Made by a program: the position numbers and the translations under genes. The notes beneath the pieces are model-generated. The model saw only the letters and a list, made by a program, of their open reading frames with translations. It searched no databases and was not told the DNA's origin. Positions 26,329 to 35,174 of a stretch of DNA of 36,636 bases are shown here, piece by piece (within the stretch, counting starts at the first letter, position 1; each line of letters begins with the position of its first letter). The stretch is taken from NCBI GenBank assembly GCA_028712795.1, contig JAQTPT010000040.1, forward strand, positions 1-36,636. The letters are read 5' to 3'. Source of the DNA: Methylococcales bacterium (lineage in GTDB: Bacteria > Pseudomonadota > Gammaproteobacteria > Methylococcales > Methylomonadaceae).

Positions 26329-26427
26329 TTACCGCCAAAAACCCTGCGCTATGACATGGCTGGAAAACAGCAGTAAGATTATGCCGATGATTACAATCCA
26401 AAAAATAACATGTTTTACTTTTTTCAT
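26329..26427 (-). CDS. Small single-helix membrane peptide (32 residues)
   Basis: An ATG at 26427, preceded by an AGAGGG-like ribosome binding site, opens a frame of 32 codons plus TAA. The product begins MKKVKHVIFWIVIIGIILLL, a short Lys-rich N-terminus followed by a strongly hydrophobic helix of about 18 residues and a small polar tail. It lies 22 bp upstream of archease on the same strand. No family is recognised. The composition fits a real membrane microprotein, but this is uncertain. Confidence 0.45.
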   Translation of the reverse strand: MKKVKHVIFWIVIIGIILLLFSSHVIAQGFWR

Positions 26428-26585
26428 GATGCACAACCCTCTGGATTAACAAGGAAAGAATTGAGATTGATGTTCAAAAAAATATAAAGCTGTTTGCCTT
26501 TAGGCGCTCCCTCTAATTGTCAGTAAGTCAGGAGAAGCTGTCGAAGCCATTTTCTCAGTTAAATCTATCTGAGCCGGTGAATAAA

Positions 26586-26879
26586 TTAAGGATAGTGATA
26601 GTACTTGCCGTTCAGGTAACGACTGACCTCCTCAATGTCCTTCTTGCTCCATTCAAGACCGGAAATATCCTGCCAGCGATCTACTTGGGTAATCAGGCTT
26701 TTCCAGTCAGTAACCATTTTCTTTTCTCGCCAATGTATCTGTCTGGTGTGACATTCCATGCAATGATTTTCGTAAAGCATCGCCCCCCGATAAATATCAA
26801 TTCTGGTTCCATTCACGGCAAAAACTGGACCAACACTGAAAATGAAAAGGAACGCGCATTTAAACCAATATCCACTCAT
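26586..26879 (-). CDS. Small monohaem c-type cytochrome
   Basis: A 97-residue exported protein with signal peptide MSGYWFKCAFLFIFSVGPVFA, then a single haem c motif Cys40-Met-Glu-Cys43-His44. I set the start at 26879 because GGAG lies a few bases upstream. The sequence after the haem site (about 60-92: DWKSLITQVDRWQ, SKKDIEEVSRYLN) resembles a widespread small monohaem cytochrome of unknown role. Met55 could be the distal axial ligand, but this is a guess. Periplasmic electron carrier. Confidence 0.82.
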   Translation of the reverse strand: MSGYWFKCAFLFIFSVGPVFAVNGTRIDIYRGAMLYENHCMECHTRQIHWREKKMVTDWKSLITQVDRWQDISGLEWSKKDIEEVSRYLNGKYYHYP

Positions 26880-26984
26880 TTTAATCTCCGGTTTGGTGTT
26901 AATGATCAAGGCGCAATGAAATGTTGATGCCTTTAGTTTTGTATATCGATTAAATAGTTATAGAGGCCATTCAGTTCATGCGTT

Positions 26985-27944
26985 TTAGTCCCAGAGCCCA
27001 CGAAGATGCCAACGGGGCTTTTTAATTGACTGTTGATAATGGACGGGTATAGCAAACCGGTCATCATTTGAATACTTCAGAGTCCGGTCTGCGGTTTTTT
27101 TTAAACTTAACAGATAATCGATTCTTTCCTCGGTGTATGGATGCGTTCTTAAGAGTGAAGGAGTCGATGCGCGCTGATTTCGATAAAATCGAATATCAGC
27201 AGTTGGAGACTCAAAGGCTTCCAATTTATTTAAGGCCATAGCCAAGCCTTCCGGGTCACCCGTTAATAAAACGGCTTGGCGGTCAGCATCAAGCTCCCTC
27301 ATTCGAGATAACGAAAGCTCCAGGAAAGTTATTATGTTTGGCGCCACAATAAGTACGCCTAATGCAATCCAGGAAATGCTAACCAGCCCCAGAAAGAAAA
27401 GTGGTAAATTTAAAAAAACCAATAAAACACCTGCTAAGGACAAGGTATTGGTGATCCGGTTGATGATGTCCGCATAACGCATTACGCGCAAATCATTATG
27501 TTGGATATGACTGGTTTCATGGGCCAGGACGCCAATAAGTTCTCGTATCGTTAATGTCTTTAGCAGTGTGTCACTCATGCCGATCGCTGAATTTTCGGGC
27601 GTGCCCACAGAAAAGGCATTCATCATGTGGCTGGGTAAATAGTAAAGCGCAGGTGGCGCTGGTAAATTGGCGCGTGCGGCGAGTTCCTGTGTTATCTGAT
27701 AAAGAACAGGCGCATCATCCGCGGACAGCAATCGACCCCCAATTATTGAAAAGATAAAAGACGGCGATAGGCTCGGGCTAATAGCCAGTATGAGAATGCC
27801 TAAAACGCCTGCCCACAAAACACCCTCTACCCCAGCCAAGATAAAACCCAGTAATGACAAAATGACGCCCATGCAAAGAAAAAGGACTAACGTATGAATG
27901 GCGTTTTTTAGTCTGTGGCTAAACACTTTGTACGTATAGGTCAT
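26985..27944 (-). CDS. HtpX-like M48 zinc metalloprotease
   Basis: A 319-residue integral-membrane protease of the M48 (HtpX) family. The zinc-binding HEXXH is His142-Glu143-Thr-Ser-His146. Two N-terminal transmembrane helices (about 15-35 and 38-58) and a second pair (about 170-215) flank it. A downstream Glu-rich helix (ELSLSRMRELDADRQAV) supplies the third zinc ligand, and HPYTEERI is the usual C-terminal motif. HtpX degrades misfolded membrane proteins. The neighbouring Hsp20 and MlaC genes on the same strand suggest an envelope-stress context. Confidence 0.92.
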   Translation of the reverse strand: MTYTYKVFSHRLKNAIHTLVLFLCMGVILSLLGFILAGVEGVLWAGVLGILILAISPSLSPSFIFSIIGGRLLSADDAPVLYQITQELAARANLPAPPALYYLPSHMMNAFSVGTPENSAIGMSDTLLKTLTIRELIGVLAHETSHIQHNDLRVMRYADIINRITNTLSLAGVLLVFLNLPLFFLGLVSISWIALGVLIVAPNIITFLELSLSRMRELDADRQAVLLTGDPEGLAMALNKLEAFESPTADIRFYRNQRASTPSLLRTHPYTEERIDYLLSLKKTADRTLKYSNDDRFAIPVHYQQSIKKPRWHLRGLWD

Positions 27945-28027
27945 GGTCAGTTTTTATCATTATTAATGGCATTTATAAGCCTTAAGCCATTCTTGCAGGA
28001 AAGGATGAGTTCACTTTAGCTCTGTCT

Positions 28028-28669
28028 TTAAGAACTCTTTGCTGCAAGGGCTTCAATATTACGTTTAGCCAGCGAATCAATAACAGCGCTCAATGAACCT
28101 TTGGTTTGGATTTCGTCGTTAAAGGTCGCGCGGTAATTGGTCACCAAACTTACCCCGTCAATCATAATATCGTAGACTTTCCATTCACCCCGGCTCAGAA
28201 ACATACGGTAATGCACATCAATCGGTTGTTGGCCGGGTTGCAGAACTTTAGTTTGTACGATAGCTTTTGTAGCTTCTTTTGAAATTTCAAGAGGCAGGAA
28301 ATTTATTGACCAGTCGTTATACTCCACAAAGGCTCGTGAATAGACTCTTATCAACAATGTCTGAAACTCATGTTTAAAACGCTCCTTCTCCGCGGATGTT
28401 GCTGTTTTCCAATGCTTTCCCAAAACTAACGGTGCGATTTTGTCGAAATCCGCGTGTGGATCAATAACACTATTAACAAACTGCGTGACTTGGGCAAAAT
28501 TCTTGGTGAAAGTTTTGTCCTGTAGTTTTTGCTTTATTTGTTCCGAAACACTTTGAATAACTTGCTCCGGAGGTTGCACATCCCCGGCAAACCCTTTAGT
28601 TGTGGGCATTAAATAGATTAATAGCGTAAATAAACCCAATAGTGCGTAATGTTTGGTTTGATTTCTCAT
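28028..28669 (-). CDS. MlaC/Ttg2D family phospholipid-binding protein
   Basis: A 213-residue periplasmic protein with a signal peptide (cleavage likely after about residue 28, KGFAGD). The MlaC fold is shown by FDKIAPLVLGKHW, F-x3-FQTLLIRVYSRA, VHYRMFLSRGEWKVYDIMIDGVSLVTNYRATF and the C-terminal helix. MlaC carries phospholipids between the MlaA and MlaFEDB complexes. The other mla genes are not adjacent, so this is an orphan copy. Confidence 0.9.
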   Translation of the reverse strand: MRNQTKHYALLGLFTLLIYLMPTTKGFAGDVQPPEQVIQSVSEQIKQKLQDKTFTKNFAQVTQFVNSVIDPHADFDKIAPLVLGKHWKTATSAEKERFKHEFQTLLIRVYSRAFVEYNDWSINFLPLEISKEATKAIVQTKVLQPGQQPIDVHYRMFLSRGEWKVYDIMIDGVSLVTNYRATFNDEIQTKGSLSAVIDSLAKRNIEALAAKSS

Positions 28670-28797
28670 AATTACCCCTTGATTTCCCCGTTGTGCAGAT
28701 TTAAGTATGGCCGCTGATTATTTTTAAAATCTTTCTGCTCCTTTGTCAACGGTGCAAAGAGATGTCTATTATATGCGTGATCTTAAGTTGCTTGGAA

Positions 28798-29412
28798 CTA
28801 TGCCTTTGGAATTGTAATGGTTAACACGCCGTTATGGTATTCGGTTTTCATCCTGGCTGCATTAGCTGGCCCAGGTAGGGTTAATGTCCGCTGAAATTGA
28901 CCGACAAAACGCTCACGGTATTGGTACTTACCGTTTTTATCCGACGTATCATCCGTTGCATGTTCTGTTTTAATTGAAATGCTTAAAACCTCATTTTTCA
29001 GCTTGACGTCTATTGACGGCTCGTCAGCCCCAGGTGCATTGACCGTCACAACATAGCTGTCTGGTTTTTCCTGTAAATCCACGTCTGGTGATTTGCTTAA
29101 ACTGCCTAAAGGGGCGTTTATATGAAAACGTGAAAATGAATCATTAAAAAGATGTTCCATTTCATTTTGCATGCGTTGCATTTCTTCATAAGGATTCCAT
29201 GGAATGCCCTGAAAGAGCCCGTTGTCTGGACTTGGTATGGGAATGTTTGGATTTAGTGGGCTTGGAGCTTTGTATTGAAGATCGATGGACTGACTATAAG
29301 AGCCATTTAGCTGATTGAGCCGTTCATTTAACCGATAGGTCATATACGCCTGGATTCCCAGAACAATCACAAATAGGGCGGCTATGGCAATAATAATCCG
29401 ATTTTTAGACAT
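28798..29412 (-). CDS. Membrane-anchored Hsp20 (alpha-crystallin) protein
   Basis: A 204-residue protein. I set the start at 29412 (MSKNRIIIAIAALFVIVLGI), 6-8 bases after an AGGAGA; a longer frame to 29466 adds nothing recognisable. Residues about 5-23 form one hydrophobic helix with positive charges before it, so it is probably an N-in anchor that places the rest in the periplasm. A Pro/Asn-rich linker (about 45-70) and an acidic helix follow, then the alpha-crystallin domain (about 100-204) with the typical YVVTVNAPGAD and LTITIPKA. Most Hsp20s are cytosolic, so the anchor is unusual. The gene is immediately downstream of a soluble Hsp20. Confidence 0.87.
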   Translation of the reverse strand: MSKNRIIIAIAALFVIVLGIQAYMTYRLNERLNQLNGSYSQSIDLQYKAPSPLNPNIPIPSPDNGLFQGIPWNPYEEMQRMQNEMEHLFNDSFSRFHINAPLGSLSKSPDVDLQEKPDSYVVTVNAPGADEPSIDVKLKNEVLSISIKTEHATDDTSDKNGKYQYRERFVGQFQRTLTLPGPANAARMKTEYHNGVLTITIPKA

Positions 29413-29536
29413 TTGGCATCTCCTGTGGTTTTTTGTTGGATTAGTAAAAACAGATAGTGACTGCACTACCCATTTTTCATCCGGTATTAATCGTCCATAA
29501 TGGATACCGGATGAAAACCCTTCACCGAAAAAATGA

Positions 29537-30022
29537 CTATTTGATCTCGATGGTTTTACGCTTGCTTTTTTCCGTTTTGGGAAGGGTGACTTTCAAAATC
29601 CCGTCTTTGAAAGATGCTTTTGCATTGGCATCATCGACGTTATCGGGCAAGGATACGGTGCGTTGAAATTCCCCTCGCGCGATCTCGCGGCGAAAATACT
29701 TGCCTTTTTCTTCTTTTTTTTCTTCCTTGGTCGAAGTACGGATAGTAATGGTTTGATTATTGATCGTCACATCCAGATCTTCTTTTTTAACGCCAGGCAA
29801 TGCCGCTTGAACCTCTATTTCATTGTCATGGTCGAGGATATCCACTTTTGGAAAGCTCCTGTCAAACCCGGCAGGAAAATTAAAATCTAACAGTCGCGGC
29901 CATCTGCGAGAGAGAAAATCATCAAAAAAATTATCAAACTCGTCAAATGAAAGCAAACTGCCGGATGTTGAAGTGGGGGCCACTTCGGTGCCCTTTTTTA
30001 CGTCTTTTTCTTTAGTGCTCAT
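29537..30022 (-). CDS. Hsp20 small heat-shock protein, soluble
   Basis: A 161-residue small heat-shock protein with a variable N-terminus, an alpha-crystallin domain (about 60-150: VDILDHDNEIEVQAALPGVKKEDLDVTI, YFRREIARGEFQRTVSLPDNVD, FKDGILKVTLPK) and a short C-terminal tail. It holds unfolding proteins in a refoldable state in the cytosol. The ATG is preceded by GGAG. It is transcribed ahead of the anchored Hsp20 and after a DUF2934 gene on the same strand. No convincing sigma-32 promoter was seen upstream. Confidence 0.94.
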   Translation of the reverse strand: MSTKEKDVKKGTEVAPTSTSGSLLSFDEFDNFFDDFLSRRWPRLLDFNFPAGFDRSFPKVDILDHDNEIEVQAALPGVKKEDLDVTINNQTITIRTSTKEEKKEEKGKYFRREIARGEFQRTVSLPDNVDDANAKASFKDGILKVTLPKTEKSKRKTIEIK

Positions 30023-30107
30023 AATATTCTCCAGTGACTTTTCAAATTATTATTAAACAGTTACATAAAAGTAATGGCGGTGTGACTATTCAGCCGCCCT
30101 TTCCTAA

Positions 30108-30290
30108 CTACAGCAGAAATTCCTGTTCCGCTTCAAGCCAGTCCTCAAGTTCGTGGCCGGGTTCAAAACCTCTGCTTTCAGCCTTGAAATAAGCAAGCTC
30201 AGCAATCCTGGCGTCACGATCTGGAAGATATATCGCATCACCGGACGCATCAGAAACTGAAGTTTCATCATCTGTAAATTTTGTAGGCAT
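30108..30290 (-). CDS. DUF2934 protein (60 residues)
   Basis: A 60-residue protein whose second half (RIAELAYFKAESRGFEPGHELEDWLEAE) is the DUF2934 signature. These small acidic helical proteins have no known function and often lie near stress genes. The ATG has GGAG 7 bases upstream. The 86 bp to the Hsp20 gene contains a GGCGG-CCGCC hairpin that may end or attenuate transcription. Confidence 0.9.
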   Translation of the reverse strand: MPTKFTDDETSVSDASGDAIYLPDRDARIAELAYFKAESRGFEPGHELEDWLEAEQEFLL

Positions 30291-31166
30291 TATTCAACTC
30301 CATTATTATCGAATCAATTAATTAGCATTAAGCCTTTTACGACACTAAGAAAAAGCAAATGCCAGATCATTAGAGCAGAAAATAAAAATAAAACTATTCG
30401 TATAAATACCTAGAAGTCAGAAAATATTAACTAAAATGGCAAAAAAACCGGTGGATAAGAGTAAATGATTTGTGCGTGCTGATAATGCTATTTGGATAAG
30501 CTGGGGGCTGGGACATAAATACAGGTTCTTAACCACACCTTTGAAAATCACTTAAATGCAACGTATTTCTATGATATTTTTAAAGTGCCTATAAGGGTTC
30601 CGGATAGCAAGACACTTTAGCCAGCACAGCATGCCTCATGGCTGGTAACTTTCCGATCCCGCTAAAACATAGACTGCTCAGTGCAGGGCATAGGTTGACT
30701 CCTTTGACTTGATTCCGGCATCCTTATGGGTATGACGAGCTTTTCACGTCGGCTGAAGCATCTTTCTAATCGGGTAATCTTTTAATTGGGGTGTTTAATC
30801 AAAACTGATAAAATAAAAAAGTTTTACGCTATTTATGCGTTTAAATGAGACGGGGCATTGGATTATGATCGCGCCATGATCAGTTGGCCAATAGCCTGCA
30901 TATCCTTGCAACGGAAAATCAAAGTGGCCGGGCTAATCCGGGAAGCCTTAGACTTGTTTATTACGCTATCGCTTGGCACACACGGCATCCTGATCTGGCA
31001 TAGATGCCGTCGTCATTCCTGGAGCCTTGTTATGCATTTATTTAAATCGGCGGGATCGGGTGAATTATTATAGATAACGTTGTTTTTAAGCACTGCGTCG
31101 TTATTTAAATCAAGCACAATCAATAAATTGGGCATAGCTTAATTCGACAGAAAACAGATTTCACTC
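30291..31166. other. Long intergenic region, no supported gene
   Basis: About 876 bp between divergent DUF2934 and MBOAT genes. A 71-codon ORF at 30858-31073 (TTG start) has no recognisable family and I do not call it. A GC-balanced patch at about 30590-30760 has several short potential stems (CCAGC against GCTGG; CTGC-TCAGT-GCAG) and may encode a structured RNA, but it matches no riboswitch I know. The rest is AT-rich and should contain two divergent promoters. Confidence 0.4.
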
Positions 31167-32705
31167 ATGTTATTTAACTCACACGTTTTTATTTTTGGAT
31201 TTCTTCCAATCGTTTTCTTCGGGTTTTATGGAATCGCCCGTTACAGTCATAAGCTGGCTGCGCTTTGGCTTACTGGAGCATCGCTATTTTTTTACGGCTG
31301 GTGGGATGTGCGTTTTGTTGGCCTCCTGCTTGGTTCAACCCTGTTTAATTATGGGGCTGGCTATTTGATCGGACACCGGTTTCTCAATAAACAAAAACTC
31401 CTGCTGACCTGCGCTATTATTTCCAATCTGATTTTGCTGAGCTATTTTAAGTACGCTAATTTTTTTATTGAAAACCTGAATTATCTGGCCGGCACGGCTC
31501 TAAATACGGCTGAGTTTATTCTTCCGCTCGGTATTTCTTTTTTTACCTTCACCCAGATCGCTTTTCTGGTGGATACCTATCAGGGTAAAGTGAAGGAATA
31601 TAATTTTATTCACTACACACTGTTCGTCACTTATTTTCCGCATCTGATCGCAGGCCCAGTTTTACATCATAAGGAAATGATGCCGCAATTTGCAGAACCT
31701 TCAACCTACCGCTTTAACTATGAGAACCTGCTCGTAGGGACGACTATTTTTTTTATCGGCTTGTTCAAAAAAGTCGTCGCGGCTGACGGTATTGCCCGCT
31801 ATGCCGGACCCGTGTTCGCCGCGCATACGGCGGGTGTGGAGCTTACATTTTTGGACGCCTGGGGCGGGGCATTATGCTACGCATTTCAATTGTATTTCGA
31901 TTTTTCCGGCTATTCCGACATGGCGATAGGTCTGTCCAGGCTATTTGGCGTAACCCTGCCGCTCAATTTTCATTCACCCTACAAGTCGGTTAACATCATC
32001 GAGTTCTGGCGGCACTGGCATATGACATTGTCGCACTTTCTGCGTGATTACCTTTATATTCCGCTAGGCGGTAATCGTAAAGGCCCTGTGCGCCGCCATC
32101 TGAACCTACTGATTACGATGCTGCTGGGAGGGCTATGGCATGGGGCCGGCTGGACGTATGTGTTGTGGGGCGGTCTGCATGGCGGCTTTCTTATTATCAA
32201 TCACGGCTGGCAATGGCTGCATAACCGCTTCTGGCATAGATCACCCTCAAAACTGCTGCGCGGGTTGTCTGTGTTGATCACTTTTCTTGCGGTTGTGGTG
32301 GCCTGGGTTGTGTTCAGAGCCGATAATATCACTACTGCTGCTGCCATGCTCAAAGCCATGACCGGCATGAATGGCTTTGCCCTACCTGATGTCTGGTTGC
32401 CGAAATGGGGTGCCTTCGGTCAGTGGTTGACAGCGCAGGGCGTTCATTTCAGCAATACCAATGCCCTCATCGGGGGCGGTGCGCTTAACTGGATTCTGGT
32501 TTCCCTGCTCATTGTTTGGCTCGCGCCCAATACCCAACAAATGATGGTGAACTTTAAGCCGGCATTAAACGTGCCGGAAGGCAGTAATCCTAATCTATTG
32601 TTGTGGCAACCCTCTTATGCCTGGTTAGTTGCTAGTGTGGTGTGCGCGGTAGTGTCAATCCTGTTTATCTCGGAACTATCCGAGTTTATTTATTTCCAGT
32701 TTTAA
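31167..32705 (+). CDS. MBOAT family O-acyltransferase (AlgI-like)
   Basis: A 512-residue multi-spanning membrane protein of the MBOAT family, AlgI/DltB-like. Key motifs are FPHLIAGPVLHHKEMMPQF, FDFSGYSDMAIGLSRLFG, WRHWHMTLSHFLRDYLYIPLGGNR and GGLWHGAGWTYVLWGGLHG, where His325 is the conserved catalytic-type residue and His338 a second conserved His. In alginate-like systems such proteins pass acetyl groups across the inner membrane to a periplasmic SGNH partner. The next gene encodes such a partner 8 bp downstream. No alginate synthesis genes are present, so the polysaccharide acceptor is unknown. Confidence 0.93.
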   Translation: MLFNSHVFIFGFLPIVFFGFYGIARYSHKLAALWLTGASLFFYGWWDVRFVGLLLGSTLFNYGAGYLIGHRFLNKQKLLLTCAIISNLILLSYFKYANFFIENLNYLAGTALNTAEFILPLGISFFTFTQIAFLVDTYQGKVKEYNFIHYTLFVTYFPHLIAGPVLHHKEMMPQFAEPSTYRFNYENLLVGTTIFFIGLFKKVVAADGIARYAGPVFAAHTAGVELTFLDAWGGALCYAFQLYFDFSGYSDMAIGLSRLFGVTLPLNFHSPYKSVNIIEFWRHWHMTLSHFLRDYLYIPLGGNRKGPVRRHLNLLITMLLGGLWHGAGWTYVLWGGLHGGFLIINHGWQWLHNRFWHRSPSKLLRGLSVLITFLAVVVAWVVFRADNITTAAAMLKAMTGMNGFALPDVWLPKWGAFGQWLTAQGVHFSNTNALIGGGALNWILVSLLIVWLAPNTQQMMVNFKPALNVPEGSNPNLLLWQPSYAWLVASVVCAVVSILFISELSEFIYFQF

Positions 32706-32713
32706 GCAAAATC

Positions 32714-33886
32714 ATGACGACCAAACAGTTTGTTATCAGGTTTTATTCTGTAACTTTTTTGTTGTTGGTTTTGATCGGACTATTCAATCGCATCGTTGAT
32801 CCCTTTTGGTATTACCGTGATATCGAAATTAAGGGATTCAATACGATCAAGCCTAAATTCGGCCGGTACGAACGGCATATTAAACCCGTTTTATTGATGC
32901 GTGAACAACCCGATGCGATCATTTTAGGAAGTTCTTATTCAGAAATTGGTTTTAACCCCTTTAACCCGTTTTTCACTGATTACGGGCGCCTAAAAGGGAT
33001 GAATTTTGCGTTTGCGGGTGCTCCATGGTCAATGGTCCAGTGCGAATTTGAGTTTGGAGTAACGCATTCAAATATAAAGCGTGCGGTAATTGGCTTTCAT
33101 CCTGGAAGCTTGCCTCTAGTTGATTGTAGAAAAAATTTTGCGTCGCTTGGTCAAATAAGCCCTGGAGAATTGCTATTTTCCAGTCTATCTTTAGGCGCAT
33201 CCTTTGAAACAATTTTGGAACAACATGAAAATCCGACTCACACCAGAGAAGGTATGTTTTTTAGTGAGCGTGGCCGTACAGGTGTGGATAATCGATTCAG
33301 GTTATTATTTTCTCGCATTGTCAATAAAAATATTCAATGTTTAAACACAATAAAACCGAATGACCTATCTATCCATTCGATTTCTGCCAGCACACATGAT
33401 CTAAGTGGCTTAGAAAGAATGATTAAAACCGCAAAAGTACATGGAGTTGAATTAGTGTTATTTGCTTACCCCCAGCATGCTTACGGCTTGGAACTGGATA
33501 GTCGCTGCGGTAACCAGATTGAGCATTGGCGAGCCATGAAGCAAATTGCAGGTTTAATCGAAGCAGAAGCTAAACCGGATCAGGTGCGTGCCTGGCAATT
33601 TTATGGTTATAACGATATAACTTCAGAGCCTATAGGAACGAGGGCAAAATATTGGCAAGACCCCTGGCACTTTAATTTTGAAGTAGGTGATATGATGCTG
33701 GCAGATATGTTTGGCAAAAATCCTGAGGGGCCAAAACTGGGCCACCCTATTGCCACCAACACCATTGAGAAAGACTTTCAGGATTATTTACTCGGACGAT
33801 CCGAGTATCTGCAACAACATCCGGGATTCCAGGCTGATTTAAATAAATTAGAGCACCTATGCTCGGTTCCAACGAATAAGTGCTGA
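32714..33886 (+). CDS. SGNH-like membrane-anchored partner of the MBOAT enzyme
   Basis: A 390-residue protein with an N-terminal transmembrane helix (about 7-25) and a periplasmic domain. The first SGNH-type block is IILGSSYSE (Ser73/Ser74) and the last is D316-P-W-H319-F, an Asp-x-x-His pair as in AlgJ/AlgX-type acetyltransferases. I do not see the full GDSL/N block pattern. It starts 8 bp after the MBOAT stop; an upstream in-frame start at 32642 overlaps the MBOAT gene and is not needed. It probably transfers the acyl group to a surface glycan (inference). Confidence 0.78.
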   Translation: MTTKQFVIRFYSVTFLLLVLIGLFNRIVDPFWYYRDIEIKGFNTIKPKFGRYERHIKPVLLMREQPDAIILGSSYSEIGFNPFNPFFTDYGRLKGMNFAFAGAPWSMVQCEFEFGVTHSNIKRAVIGFHPGSLPLVDCRKNFASLGQISPGELLFSSLSLGASFETILEQHENPTHTREGMFFSERGRTGVDNRFRLLFSRIVNKNIQCLNTIKPNDLSIHSISASTHDLSGLERMIKTAKVHGVELVLFAYPQHAYGLELDSRCGNQIEHWRAMKQIAGLIEAEAKPDQVRAWQFYGYNDITSEPIGTRAKYWQDPWHFNFEVGDMMLADMFGKNPEGPKLGHPIATNTIEKDFQDYLLGRSEYLQQHPGFQADLNKLEHLCSVPTNKC

Positions 33887-34185
33887 CCTTTCTAAAATGG
33901 AGATTATTCCCTTCTAATTAACGTGGGGACGATTTTAGCCGCACTCTATTTTAACGGATCTTTAAAGTCGCCCTCAAGGGCTCAAATCAATGGGATAAAT
34001 GCCATAACATCGTAGCTTAAAGTGTTTGCACCGTTGAAAAACGGGGTGGGGAACAAAAGCACCGTTTTAAGTATCCGTGCCGAGCTTCGTCGAGAGGGGG
34101 TAATGTATCCGATTTTCCAGGGAAAGGAGGATAATGTGGTGAGGGCGACTTTCGCGATTTTTAATCTTAGTAGTGAGTATAGAAA
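33887..34185. other. Intergenic region before the AIM24 gene
   Basis: About 300 bp. ORFs at 34022-34204 (plus) and 33982-34230 (minus) overlap each other and the AIM24 start, and I recognise neither. It is G-rich around 34095-34135. No terminator with a clear T-tract was seen after the SGNH-like gene. Confidence 0.35.
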
Positions 34186-34890
34186 ATGGCACAATTTACA
34201 GTGACGGGGGATATTGACCCCTTTTTGCACGTTAGCCTAATGCGTAATGAAACGATTTATTGCGAATCTAATGCCATGGTGATGATGGAAAGCACTTTGG
34301 AGCTAAAAGGAAAAATGACTGGCGGTTTGGGTAGCGCCCTGATGCGCCGGTTTGCCAATGGTGAATCGTTTTTTCAACAACATATTGAAGCTACGCGAGG
34401 TGACGGCGATTGTTTGCTATCGCCGACATTGCCTGGCGCAATACAGGTTTTGGATGTTGGCGAAACCAGCTACAGGATCACTGATGGCGCGTTTGTCGCT
34501 GCCGAAAGTGGTGTTAGTTTGAATGTACGCACACAAAGTTTAGGCACGGCTATGTTTGGACAAACAGGTGGTTTTTTTATTTGTGAAGCGGCTGGTTTTG
34601 GGAAGTTGGCGGTGTCTGGCTTTGGCTCCAGTTTTGTTTTGGATGTTGATCCCGGCAAGGACATTATTATCGATAATGCTCATGTGGTGGCTTGGGATAG
34701 CGCATTACACCATGAAATTTCCATGACGACACAACAATCCACTGGTTTTTTAGGCCAGATGGTGAACAGCGTAACCAGTGGTGAAGGCATGGTGCTAAAG
34801 TTTTCCGGCAAAGGCAAGGTTGTTATATGCTCACGTAATCGTGAAAACTTTATTTCATGGTTGCTTAAAGGAATGCCAGGCAATGGTTGA
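34186..34890 (+). CDS. AIM24/TIGR00266 family protein
   Basis: A 234-residue protein with the AIM24 beta-helical fold: FLHVSLMRNETIYCESNAMVMME, LKGKMTGGLGSALMRRFANGESFF, YRITDGAFVAAESGVSLNV and VDPGKDIIIDNAHVVAWDS are the family blocks. Function is unknown; yeast AIM24 is linked to mitochondrial organisation. It has no signal peptide. It is complete and of family length. The neighbours (acyltransferases) do not suggest a role. Confidence 0.92.
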   Translation: MAQFTVTGDIDPFLHVSLMRNETIYCESNAMVMMESTLELKGKMTGGLGSALMRRFANGESFFQQHIEATRGDGDCLLSPTLPGAIQVLDVGETSYRITDGAFVAAESGVSLNVRTQSLGTAMFGQTGGFFICEAAGFGKLAVSGFGSSFVLDVDPGKDIIIDNAHVVAWDSALHHEISMTTQQSTGFLGQMVNSVTSGEGMVLKFSGKGKVVICSRNRENFISWLLKGMPGNG

Positions 34891-35174
34891 TCGTAAAAGA
34901 TGAGAATGTCATCTCACCTCATTTCAATCAAGCCCGTTGGGGCGGGTTATAAACAGCAGGAATAATTGAAATTACCTTTTGGGATAGAACCTAACGATCA
35001 TGAAGGTGCTTTCATCACCCTGGAGAATGAAAAATGTATTTTCATGGTAAATATGCAAATTTAAACGTTAAAGAACTCAAGAAAAACCCGGTTTGTCCGG
35101 AAAAAATGTTGAGATGCTGCCAGTAGTCCCCAACGCTCCACTTTAGATTTTCAATTCTCTGATTGAGACACTTA
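34891..35174. other. Intergenic region between AIM24 and acyltransferase-3 genes
   Basis: About 280 bp. Shortly after AIM24 there are two small hairpins (AGATGA-GAATG-TCATCT and a CCCG...CGGG stem) that could end transcription, though without a T-run. A 32-codon TTG-started frame at 34966-35064 is preceded by AGGAAT but I recognise no family, so I do not call it. Confidence 0.35.

Noticed and set aside
30858..31073. 71-codon ORF upstream of the MBOAT gene
   Set aside because: TTG start, no ribosome binding site, no recognisable family, and no conserved pattern.
33982..34230. Overlapping ORFs on both strands before AIM24 (33982-34230 minus, 34022-34204 plus)
   Set aside because: They overlap each other and the AIM24 start and neither resembles a known protein.
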